Assembly: GCA_026391755.1 (NCBI GenBank)
Contig: JAPLDN010000300.1
Location: 1 to 5,497, forward strand
Length of the DNA: 5,497 nucleotides
Source: Bacteroidota bacterium
GTDB taxonomy: Bacteria > Bacteroidota > Bacteroidia > Bacteroidales > FEN-979
Direction of reading: 5' to 3'
Shown here: piece after piece, positions 1 through 5,477 of the stretch
How positions within the stretch are numbered: the first letter of the stretch is position 1
How the letters are laid out: each line of letters begins with the position of its first letter
The notes under the pieces: generated by a model
What the model was told of the DNA's origin: nothing
The model's input: the letters and a program-made list of their open reading frames with translations, nothing else
Database searches by the model: none
Made by a program: the position numbers and the translations under genes

Positions 1-286
1 CTTCTGTTATGTATTTTACCCCCTGTATTTGTTTTAGTCTGCGGATGTCCAGTTCGTCGGTCCTGAATGTTTTTCCCTTTTTCAAGGTGATGGCCATATC
101 GGGATTAAATGAGTTGAACAGGGATTCCGACAAGCGCGCAAAACCGTTAAACACCGACAGCACGATCACCAGGGCAGCCGTCACTATCATTACCCCGGCA
201 GCAGAGATCAGGGAAATGATGTTAATGATGTTGTGTGACTTCCTGGAGAAGAGATACCGCCGCGCTATGTATAAAGAGAAGTTCAT
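1..286 (-). CDS. FtsX/LolC-type ABC transporter permease, N-terminal part (cut by window edge)
   Basis: This is the first 95 codons of a gene that continues beyond base 1. The ATG at 286-284 directly follows the TAA of the methyltransferase gene with no intervening base. The product starts MNFSLYIARRYLFSRKSHN, a basic cytoplasmic stretch, then has a long hydrophobic segment at about residues 20-48 ending in LSVFNGF, then a periplasmic-looking region (about 50-95). In the FtsX/LolC/LolE permease family this layout (short basic N-terminus, TM1, large extracytoplasmic domain) is typical, and the RRYLFS...NIINIIS...VFNGF pattern strongly resembles the Bacteroidota members. LolC/E-type permeases pair with a LolD-like ATPase to release lipoproteins or act on the envelope; the exact substrate cannot be told from this part. 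It is the last visible gene of the rbfA operon. The remaining TM segments lie outside the window, so an MacB-like role is not excluded. Confidence 0.82.
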   Translation of the reverse strand, partial: MNFSLYIARRYLFSRKSHNIINIISLISAAGVMIVTAALVIVLSVFNGFARLSESLFNSFNPDMAITLKKGKTFRTDELDIRRLKQIQGVKYITE

Positions 287-1102
287 TTATTTCCACGCTT
301 TTACCAGCAATCCGGTTCCGCTTTCATGTTTGGTATGCAGATCAATATAATTGAACAGCAATGCAAACGGGAAAGTGATCAGATAATAAAACGGGAGAAC
401 AACAAACAGCAGCCTGCTGGCATTAAGCATAAGGATGGGGTATTTCATGGAAAGCTTCCAGCCCAGCTGGCCCGGTGTTCCATAAGTGTAGCGTGCTTCG
501 CTGCGGGTGAACCCGGCTTTCATGAGCTTTGCGCTGATATTGTCGATGTTGTACCCGTCACGTACATGCTCATCAATAAAGGATTCCCCATGGTCATGAT
601 CATGAACATCGGATCCACCCTTGTCCGATGGAGTCGAGATCAGGAGGATCCCATCCTGTGTAAGTGAATCATAGAAGTTTGAGAAGACTTTCTCATCTTC
701 GGCTATATGCTCCATGACATCCACCGAAAGGATAAGATCAAAATAAGCCTGTTTCGTGAATGCAGTCAGGTCGGCTTTCTCAAACAGCACGCCCTTCCTG
801 CCAATGCTGCTAAAAAAAGCATTACAGTCGGCGATTTGTTCATCTTTTACGTCAACTGCAAGAATGCTGTTGTTTAACCTGAGCCCCGACATGAAGTATG
901 TATACTGTCCGAACCCTGATCCTGCATCGAGGATGTTCACTTTACCCGGCCCCGCTTTTAACTGAGCCCAATGCCTTAGTTCCTTCCTCACATGCCATGA
1001 GCGTAGCAGCAGGATATCGAGGAGCTTATAAAACAGCCGGCGAAGAAAGGGGGTTTTATTGAATACCTTGCCCAGGGAACGTTTTATAGGGTCGTACTGC
1101 AT
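287..1102 (-). CDS. Class I SAM-dependent methyltransferase with hydrophobic C-terminal segment
   Basis: A 271-residue protein with a Rossmann-type methyltransferase core. Motif I is seen at residues 57-67 (ILDAGSGFGQY), the acidic residue after strand 2 at about D84 (AVDVKDEQI), a D111 that may sit near the adenine, and the strand-4 region FDLILSVDVMEHI at 121-133. These are hallmarks of the Methyltransf_11/UbiE-like class I family, which moves a methyl group from S-adenosylmethionine. The substrate cannot be deduced. Two extra features stand out: a His/Asp-rich stretch HDHDHGESF (167-175) just after the last core strands, and a hydrophobic segment at about 221-248 that could lie in or on the membrane. 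The N-terminus is basic and partly hydrophobic (residues 18-33). The ATG at 1102 lies 7 nt after the rbfA stop and the TAA touches the permease ATG, so it is co-transcribed with both. No good Shine-Dalgarno sequence is seen, as is usual in Bacteroidota. Confidence 0.88.
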   Translation of the reverse strand: MQYDPIKRSLGKVFNKTPFLRRLFYKLLDILLLRSWHVRKELRHWAQLKAGPGKVNILDAGSGFGQYTYFMSGLRLNNSILAVDVKDEQIADCNAFFSSIGRKGVLFEKADLTAFTKQAYFDLILSVDVMEHIAEDEKVFSNFYDSLTQDGILLISTPSDKGGSDVHDHDHGESFIDEHVRDGYNIDNISAKLMKAGFTRSEARYTYGTPGQLGWKLSMKYPILMLNASRLLFVVLPFYYLITFPFALLFNYIDLHTKHESGTGLLVKAWK

Positions 1103-1109
1103 GAAACGA

Positions 1110-1448
1110 TCAGGTTTTCAACAGGGTGTCGATATTCTCAATATAATCGAGGGAGTCGTCTTCAAAAAACTGGAGCTCCGGGATCACACGCAACTGGTTA
1201 TGCAGTCCCTTTCCCAGGTGAAACCTGAGATCCCTTCCGTGATGCCTTATCAGGGCCAGAAGAGCCGCTTTATCTTTTGTGCCGAACAGGCTCAGGTATA
1301 TCTTTGCCTGTGAAAGGTCCTTGGTAACTGTGACCTTTGTTACCGTTATCATGGAGCCGCTGAAGAGGCTGCGGCCTTCGCGCAGAAAGGCGTTACCAAG
1401 CTCTTTCTGGATCATACGGTTGATTTTCTGCTGTCGCATGCTTTCCAT
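1110..1448 (-). CDS. rbfA: 30S ribosome-binding factor A (RbfA)
   Basis: A 112-residue protein, normal length for RbfA, the KH-fold factor that binds the 30S subunit and helps late 16S rRNA 5'-end maturation and cold adaptation. The recognisable parts are the basic N-terminal helix (MRQQKINRMIQKEL, residues 4-17), the strand-turn TVTKDLSQAKIYLSLFG (40-56; the family has V-SPDLS-AKVYLS-F) and the C-terminal block RVIPELQFFEDDSLDY (87-102; family R-VPEL-F-DDS-). It is the first gene of a run with the methyltransferase and the permease. The start is either ATG 1448-1446 (M1) or ATG 1439-1437 (M4). A canonical TATCTTTG promoter element ends only 4 nt before M1, so M1 implies an almost leaderless mRNA and M4 a leader of roughly 9 nt; I keep M1 but the choice is open. 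The gene ends in TGA, which shows that TGA is used as a stop in this genome. Confidence 0.93.
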   Translation of the reverse strand: MESMRQQKINRMIQKELGNAFLREGRSLFSGSMITVTKVTVTKDLSQAKIYLSLFGTKDKAALLALIRHHGRDLRFHLGKGLHNQLRVIPELQFFEDDSLDYIENIDTLLKT

Positions 1449-1452
1449 GATG

Positions 1453-1460
1453 CAAAGATA
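1453..1460 (-). promoter_or_regulatory. Bacteroidota -7 promoter element (TATCTTTG) for the rbfA operon
   Basis: On the minus strand the sequence TATCTTTG is a perfect match to the Bacteroidota -7 consensus TAnnTTTG. It lies 4 nt before the first possible rbfA ATG. At the expected -33 position (about 19 nt further upstream, within 1480-1484) there is a T-run (TTTTC) rather than a clear TTG. By family knowledge transcription would begin about 6-7 nt downstream, on or very near the M1 codon. Confidence 0.6.
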
Positions 1461-1486
1461 TGGAAATTACGGGAACCGAAAACCGT

Positions 1487-1560
1487 GATACGGGATACGG
1501 GAATCGCGACCAGTTATCCTAAATCCCGCATCCCGTATCCCTTATCCCGTATCCCGTATC
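1487..1560. repeat. Perfect 16-bp inverted repeat built from the heptamer units
   Basis: The arm 1487-1502 (GATACGGGATACGGGA) is the exact reverse complement of 1545-1560 (TCCCGTATCCCGTATC), separated by 42 nt that hold further direct heptamers. A second, outer pair surrounds it: 1470-1477 (CGGGAACC) and 1591-1598 (GGTTCCCG), also exact. Transcripts from either strand could form a long GC-rich hairpin, and the DNA could form a cruciform. No T-run follows on the minus strand, so it is not a standard intrinsic terminator, although it could slow readthrough from amt into rbfA or stabilise the amt 3' end. Confidence 0.85.
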
Positions 1561-1599
1561 CTGCATCCTGCATCCTGCATCCTGGATCCCGGTTCCCGC
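1516..1599. repeat. Heptamer tandem repeat array (12 units, ATCCCGT-like)
   Basis: Reading the plus strand in steps of seven from 1516 gives ATCCTAA, ATCCCGC, ATCCCGT, ATCCCTT, ATCCCGT, ATCCCGT, ATCCTGC (x3), ATCCTGG, ATCCCGG and TTCCCGC, all in perfect 7-bp phase. Eleven of the twelve begin with ATCC. The array fills most of the 150-nt gap between the amt stop and the rbfA start; its last C is also the last base of the amt TAG codon (1599-1601). Within it are subfamilies: a CGT type in the left half and three exact ATCCTGC copies in the right half, which suggests growth by local duplication. No protein is encoded. Short heptamer repeats between genes are known in several bacterial groups; its function here is unknown. 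Confidence 0.9.
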
Positions 1600-2816
1600 T
1601 ACAGTGCTCCTTCGTCGTAAGCTTTTTCTCCGTGAATGGCATAATCCAGGCCGGTTTTCTCGGCCTCCTCATCCACTTTAACAGGAGTTAAAAAATTTAT
1701 AATGACAAGCATGATATAAGTGAATACGAAAGCATACGTTGCGGCTGCAAGAGTTGCTACCACCTGTTTGAAGAAGAAAGAGGAGTTCCCTGCGAGCAGC
1801 CCGTCGGCACCTGCTGCATTCACACCCTTTACAGCAAAAACGCCGAGAAGGATAGTCCCGAGCACACCTCCAACTCCGTGAACTCCCCATACGTCAAGCG
1901 CATCATCCCACTTCATCCGGTTCTTGAACATTACTGCCAGGTAACAGAACAAACTTGCGGCGGCACCGATCAGGGGCGCCGACCATAATGGAACAAATCA
2001 CGCGCAGGGAGTTATAGTAGCGAGGCCCGCAATCGAACCTGTAAGCAGGCCAACGAATTTAGGTTTCTTTGCATGAGTCCACTCAAGGAACAGCCAGGTT
2101 ACCGTAGCAAAGGAAGCAGCGACATCAGTATTCAAAAAAGCAAGTGAGGTAACAAAGTCGACCGCGACCTCGCTCCCGGCATTGAACCCATACCATCCGA
2201 ACCATAATAATCCGCTTCCGATTGCGACCAAAGGAATGCTGTTTGGTGTGGAATTCTTGTCAACACGTCCGCCTACATAAATTACAGAAGCAAGCGCCGC
2301 GAATCCGGCCGTGGCATGAACTACTATTCCGCCGGCAAAATCAAGCACACCCCAATGTGCGAGAAGGCCATTACCCCAGATCATATGTACAAAAGGATAA
2401 TAAACCAGGATCTGCCACATGGTCAGGAAAATGAAATAAGCCTTGAAATTCACCCGGTTTACAAATGCCCCGGTGATCAGGGCGGGAGTGATGATGGCAA
2501 ACATCATCTGATAAGCGATGAAAACAAACTCGGGGATTTTTCCGTTCGTATACATGGAAGAAGGAGAGACACCATGCAGGAACGCTTTGTCGAGGTTCCC
2601 AATTATGCCCCCGTCACCTCCGCTGAAACAAAGCGAATACCCGAAGGTTACCCATAAAACAGTAGTCCAGCCAAGTGAAACAAAACTCTGGATCATTATG
2701 CCCAGGATGTTGCGCTTGGTTGCCAGACCGCCGTAAAACATTGCCAGGCCCGGGGTCATTAACATGACCAGGCTGGCCGCTAACAGCATAAAGCCGGTAG
2801 AACCAGTTTCAATCAT
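1599..2816 (-). pseudogene. amt: Ammonium transporter Amt, reading frame interrupted by one in-frame TGA
   Basis: The frame from ATG 2816 to TAG 1599-1601 has 405 sense positions including one TGA at 2000-1998 (position 273). It matches Amt/MEP/Rh ammonium channels in length and motifs. By alignment with E. coli AmtB I see the counterparts of the Phe gate (F106, F211), W147, D159, the twin histidines H167 and H313, and S215 in GFNAGSE. The C-terminal tail LDYAIHGEKAYDE is typical of the part that contacts PII proteins. Around the stop the protein reads GLATITPCA, stop, FVPLWSAPLIG; Amt proteins have TPAAG-F/Y-V here, so TGA takes the place of a conserved glycine, one base from GGA. The frame on both sides is the same and otherwise intact. 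If the stop is real, the 272-residue product lacks the last helices and H313 and should not work. No glnB/glnK gene is adjacent. It begins 166 nt after the response-regulator stop, with no convincing promoter seen. Sequencing error or recent mutation are the simplest explanations. Confidence 0.9.
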
Positions 2817-2930
2817 AAATCAAAGTGTTAAGTGTATATTCCGTTAAAGGTTTCTTTTGGGATTGTGCATTTATAAGGATACAAATAACGCAAACCCCCG
2901 TTAACTGCGGAATACCGGATGTTCGGAATT

Positions 2931-2951
2931 AAAACTAAGGGATTTACTTAG
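2931..2951 (-). terminator. Weak intrinsic terminator candidate after the response regulator gene
   Basis: On the minus strand, CTAAG (2951-2947) and CTTAG (2939-2935) form a 5-bp stem around a 7-nt loop, followed directly by TTTT (2934-2931). It lies about 32 nt past the response-regulator TAG and before amt. The stem is short and AT-rich, so it is at best partly effective. A second imperfect hairpin (2911-2930, AATACCG/CGGAATT with one mismatch) follows it. Confidence 0.3.
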
Positions 2952-2960
2952 AGATGTCAG

Positions 2961-2974
2961 ATCCCGGATCCCGG
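2961..2974. repeat. Two-unit copy of the heptamer repeat (ATCCCGG x2)
   Basis: Two ATCCCGG heptamers in tandem lie 9 nt past the response-regulator stop. With the next bases they give GGATCCCGGTT (2966-2976), which is identical to 1584-1594 at the start of the large array past amt. The palindrome GATCC-C-GGATC (2960-2970) is a by-product of the tandem. It may be a seed or a remnant of the larger repeat family. Confidence 0.6.
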
Positions 2975-2982
2975 TTTCAGGC

Positions 2983-3651
2983 CTACGCCTCTCCCAAATT
3001 GTTGCGTATTGCAAACTTCACCATGTCAACAGTACTTTTAAAATTGTACTTCTGCATGATATTGTTTTTATGGGTCTCAACAGTCCTGATGCTGATGTTC
3101 AATTGTTCGGCAATCTCAGTATTGGACAAGCCTTCGGTGTATAGGCGAAGTATCTCTGTCTCCCTTGAGGTCAGGCTTGCCTTGCGCGCAATTGCCTCGG
3201 GTGTGGTGGTGGCTTTCACCGAATGGGAATACAGTTTCGAGATCACCTGGGCAATAGTGTCACTAAAAAATTCTTCTCCCCTGGCTACGGTCCTGATAGC
3301 TTTCAGAAGTTCTGCCTTCGTGGTGTCCTGCTTGGGCAGATAGCCTTTGGCCCCCGCTTTCAACGCATTGAAAATGTAATCTTCAGTCACGTACATCGAT
3401 AATACCAGCACATTGATACCGGGATGCTTCTCATGGATACTGCGGATAAGTTCAATACCTGATCTGCCAGGCATTGAAAGATCGGTGATCAGTACATCGG
3501 GGCTTATTTTTTTTACCATTTCAAGCGCCCGGGCAGTATCGGCGGCTCCTCCGCATACTTCTATATCATCTGCTTCCTGGAGCATATTGCTCAGGCCGTC
3601 ACGGATGATCTGATGATCATCCACCAATAGGACCCTGATCTTTGTTTTCAT
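2983..3651 (-). CDS. NarL/FixJ-family response regulator (receiver + LuxR-type HTH)
   Basis: A 222-residue transcription factor. The receiver domain spans about 4-120 with acidic pocket D11/D12, phospho-acceptor D57 (in DVLITDLSMPG), S85 and K107 (GYLPK), all in place, so it should be phosphorylatable. A linker leads to a LuxR-type DNA-binding domain at about 157-217 (LTSRETEILRLYTEGLSNTEIA, with recognition helix near SIRTVETHKNNI). Length and layout are normal for the NarL/FixJ class. Its ATG (3651-3649) overlaps the kinase TGA (3650-3648) in ATGA, so it is translationally coupled to, and almost surely phosphorylated by, that kinase. Target genes are unknown; the divergent promoter region upstream of the kinase and the following amt gene are candidates. 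It ends in TAG at 2985-2983. Confidence 0.95.
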   Translation of the reverse strand: MKTKIRVLLVDDHQIIRDGLSNMLQEADDIEVCGGAADTARALEMVKKISPDVLITDLSMPGRSGIELIRSIHEKHPGINVLVLSMYVTEDYIFNALKAGAKGYLPKQDTTKAELLKAIRTVARGEEFFSDTIAQVISKLYSHSVKATTTPEAIARKASLTSRETEILRLYTEGLSNTEIAEQLNISIRTVETHKNNIMQKYNFKSTVDMVKFAIRNNLGEA

Positions 3652-5417
3652 TTGTGTTTCGGTATTTTAACCCTGATTGTGGTTCCCTTGCCCTCAGAAG
3701 TTTCGATATTAATTGTCCCTCCCAGTATCCTTGCCCGCTCCTGCATGTTATACAGTCCGTTCCCGCTTCCCGGTTCGCCCTTGATGTCAATAAAGCCCAT
3801 GCCGTTGTCTTCAAGAATAAGGATAAGATTTTCTTTATTTTCTATTAACTGCATGCTGATGTCTTGTGCCCCGGAATGACGTATCGCATTGTTAAGGGCT
3901 TCCTGCGCGATACGGTAAAGGTAAACGGTTGTCTTGTTATCGGTCGGCTCATTATACCCGTGAGTGTAAAATTCAATTTCGAGATTAGCCTGATGACCTG
4001 CCGTATTACAGAGATTCTCCAGTGCATTGGCCAGCCCGAGCTCATGCAGGGCCGATGGCATCAGGTCATTCGATATCTGACGGGTCTCTTCAATAAGTGA
4101 TCCGAAAACATTCCTGATCTCTCCAAAGGTCTTCTGAAGGCATTGAAAATCCTGCCCGTCACAATTCTCAAGTTGAAGTTTCGCACCCACCAGTTTCTGC
4201 CCCAGCCCGTCGTGGAGCTCCCTGGAAACCCTCTGTCTCTCCATCTCCTGCCCGTCATACATGGCCGATAACCTCCTCTCCCTTTCCTCCCTGATCCTGT
4301 CAATCATGGTATTGAAAGTGCCCGCAAGCGCCCCTATCTCATCGGTGGACCTCACATCCACCCTGCTGTCAAAATCGCCCTGCCCGGTTTTAAGGGCAGC
4401 ATCCTTTAGCCGGATGATAGGCTGTGTGATCATTTTGGAAATAAGCCTGGCAATGGCCAGGATAAAGATCGAAATGATAAGCGAGACAAGGAGAATATCG
4501 TTTCGTATCCTGTTTACAGGGATCAGGGATTCCTCGTAGTCGATCTCAGCCAGGATAATCCATCGCAAACCAGGGATGTCCAGGGGCTCATATGCACTGA
4601 ATACCTTTATATTTCTGTAATCTGAAGTACCTATCGCCCCGGTTTGATTGGCAATTGCTTTTTTCGCACTCAGGGAGCGCACTTCGGTTACTAAAACCGA
4701 ATGGGGGATGAAACGCGACTCGGAACGCATCTGCAGATCATGGCCTACAAGATATGACTCCCCCGATTGCCCAAGGCCTATCCGGCTGTTATTCTGAAGC
4801 ATAATACGATTGATCTCGGCCGATGAGACTTCCAGGATAACTGCCCCCTTAAGCCTGCCCTGATCATCCCTGATCCCTTTGCCCATCATGCAAACCGGTA
4901 CACTGTCATCCGCAGACCTCCTGAAAAGATCAATGATTACAAGTGTATCGCCTTGTTCCATGCTCTTCCACAGCTGGATGAATTTTGCATGTTCGGCAGA
5001 AGGCCATGCCCCCGAACCCACTTCGCCAAGAGCGAGTACCGCGGGATTCCCTTTGTGATTGTATGCCAGAAAAAGCCTTGAAAAACCATAGCTCCTGCCA
5101 TACGACTGTATGTTCTCCATAGCTATCAAACGCGCCTTCCTGTCCTGATGGCCAGGGCCCGCTGTATCATTGGCCAGCAGCTCAATATCATGACTGAGTG
5201 AAAGAAATCCCAGGCTTCTGATTTTTTCAACAAAAAAATATTCGATTTGCTGTTTCTTGACAGCCCTTACCGATACCAGCTGATCCATGGTCCTTTTAAT
5301 AATTGCTTCCCTGGCAGCATAAAACGAATAAATGCCGACTAAAGCCACGGAGGCCAGGCCGACAAACATGAACAATAAAAGCAGTTTCGTGGTTATGGAG
5401 GAAACCTTAAAATTCAT
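3648..5417 (-). CDS. Membrane sensor histidine kinase: Cache-like sensor, HAMP, HisKA_3, HATPase_c
   Basis: A 589-residue inner-membrane kinase counted from the ATG at 5417. Order: TM1 at about 9-34; extracytoplasmic sensor at about 35-304, with the membrane-distal and -proximal halves of a double-Cache type and the telling motif GQSGESYLVGHDLQMRSESRF-like segment near 216-236; TM2 at about 307-328; HAMP at about 329-380; HisKA_3 dimerisation helix with phospho-acceptor H402 (RELHDGLGQ); then HATPase_c with N box QEALNNAIRHSGA (505-517), G1 DNGMGF (537-542), G2 GNGLYNM (552-558) and a final EGKGTTI. All catalytic parts are present. This is the NarX/DegS-like class that pairs with NarL-type regulators, here the overlapping downstream gene. 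A GTG at 5435 could extend it by six codons, but that GTG overlaps a TAnnTTTG promoter element, so the ATG at 5417 is preferred. The ligand is unknown; Cache domains typically bind small molecules such as amino or carboxylic acids. Confidence 0.94.
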   Translation of the reverse strand: MNFKVSSITTKLLLLFMFVGLASVALVGIYSFYAAREAIIKRTMDQLVSVRAVKKQQIEYFFVEKIRSLGFLSLSHDIELLANDTAGPGHQDRKARLIAMENIQSYGRSYGFSRLFLAYNHKGNPAVLALGEVGSGAWPSAEHAKFIQLWKSMEQGDTLVIIDLFRRSADDSVPVCMMGKGIRDDQGRLKGAVILEVSSAEINRIMLQNNSRIGLGQSGESYLVGHDLQMRSESRFIPHSVLVTEVRSLSAKKAIANQTGAIGTSDYRNIKVFSAYEPLDIPGLRWIILAEIDYEESLIPVNRIRNDILLVSLIISIFILAIARLISKMITQPIIRLKDAALKTGQGDFDSRVDVRSTDEIGALAGTFNTMIDRIREERERRLSAMYDGQEMERQRVSRELHDGLGQKLVGAKLQLENCDGQDFQCLQKTFGEIRNVFGSLIEETRQISNDLMPSALHELGLANALENLCNTAGHQANLEIEFYTHGYNEPTDNKTTVYLYRIAQEALNNAIRHSGAQDISMQLIENKENLILILEDNGMGFIDIKGEPGSGNGLYNMQERARILGGTINIETSEGKGTTIRVKIPKHK

Positions 5418-5424
5418 CCTGTCT

Positions 5425-5448
5425 GAATATTGCACAAAGGTAATATTC
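5425..5448. promoter_or_regulatory. Inverted repeat GAATATT-N10-AATATTC over the kinase promoter (operator candidate)
   Basis: Perfect 7-bp arms at 5425-5431 and 5442-5448 with a 10-bp spacer. The arms flank the TACCTTTG element, so a dimeric protein bound here would cover the -7 region and start point of the kinase gene. The centre-to-centre spacing of 17 bp is near two helical turns, suitable for a dimer on one face. The owner of the site is not known; the AT-rich sequence makes a chance match possible. Confidence 0.4.
5435..5442 (-). promoter_or_regulatory. Bacteroidota -7 promoter element (TACCTTTG) for the kinase-regulator operon
   Basis: TACCTTTG on the minus strand matches TAnnTTTG exactly and lies 17 nt before the ATG at 5417, placing the expected start point near 5428 and giving a leader of about 11 nt. 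The -33 position is an AT-rich run without a clear TTG. The element overlaps the upstream GTG and so argues against that start. Confidence 0.6.
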
Positions 5449-5453
5449 CATGG

Positions 5454-5468
5454 GATAAAATTTTTATC
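5454..5468. promoter_or_regulatory. 15-bp dyad GATAAAA-T-TTTTATC overlapping the plus-strand promoter
   Basis: Exact 7-bp arms (5454-5460, 5462-5468) around one central T. The right arm shares TATC with the plus-strand TATCTTTG element. It could be an operator site for the divergent gene or simply an AT-rich coincidence. Confidence 0.3.
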
Positions 5469-5472
5469 TTTG
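5465..5472 (+). promoter_or_regulatory. Bacteroidota -7 promoter element (TATCTTTG) for the divergent gene
   Basis: TATCTTTG on the plus strand, the same octamer as before rbfA, lies 5 nt before an ATG at 5478, again implying a very short leader. It is back to back with the kinase promoter: only 22 nt separate the two -7 elements, so the two polymerases would compete for the same DNA. Confidence 0.55.
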
Positions 5473-5477
5473 CCCTG

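Noticed and set aside
9..667. Plus-strand open frames (9-350 and 326-667) across the permease and methyltransferase genes.
   Set aside because: They overlap convincing minus-strand genes and their translations look like random read-outs.
1322..1343. GGTAAC/GTTACC inverted repeat inside rbfA.
   Set aside because: It comes from the codons of the repetitive VTKVTVTK strand of RbfA; no sign of a separate function.
1962..1980. Stem-loop 17 nt after the amt TGA (GGCGCC/GGTGCC around a 7-nt loop), which might be read as a bacterial SECIS element for selenocysteine.
   Set aside because: Amt proteins have a glycine here, not a cysteine, no Amt selenoprotein is known to me, and the GC-rich codons can give such a hairpin by chance. 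A point mutation or error explains the TGA more simply.
2817..2982. Search for a promoter (TAnnTTTG, sigma-54 type) or riboswitch before amt.
   Set aside because: No full TAnnTTTG or GG-N10-GC type match was found in this 166-nt gap; only AT-rich sequence, the weak terminator and the two heptamers are visible.
2954..3343. 129-codon open frame on the plus strand across the response regulator gene.
   Set aside because: It is antisense to a clear NarL-type coding sequence, has no family-like motifs and no promoter element; it is a shadow frame.
5418..5435. GTG start at 5435 adding six codons (MQYSDR) to the kinase.
   Set aside because: The GTG sits inside the TACCTTTG promoter element, so it would lie upstream of the transcript; the ATG at 5417 leads straight into the basic start and TM1.
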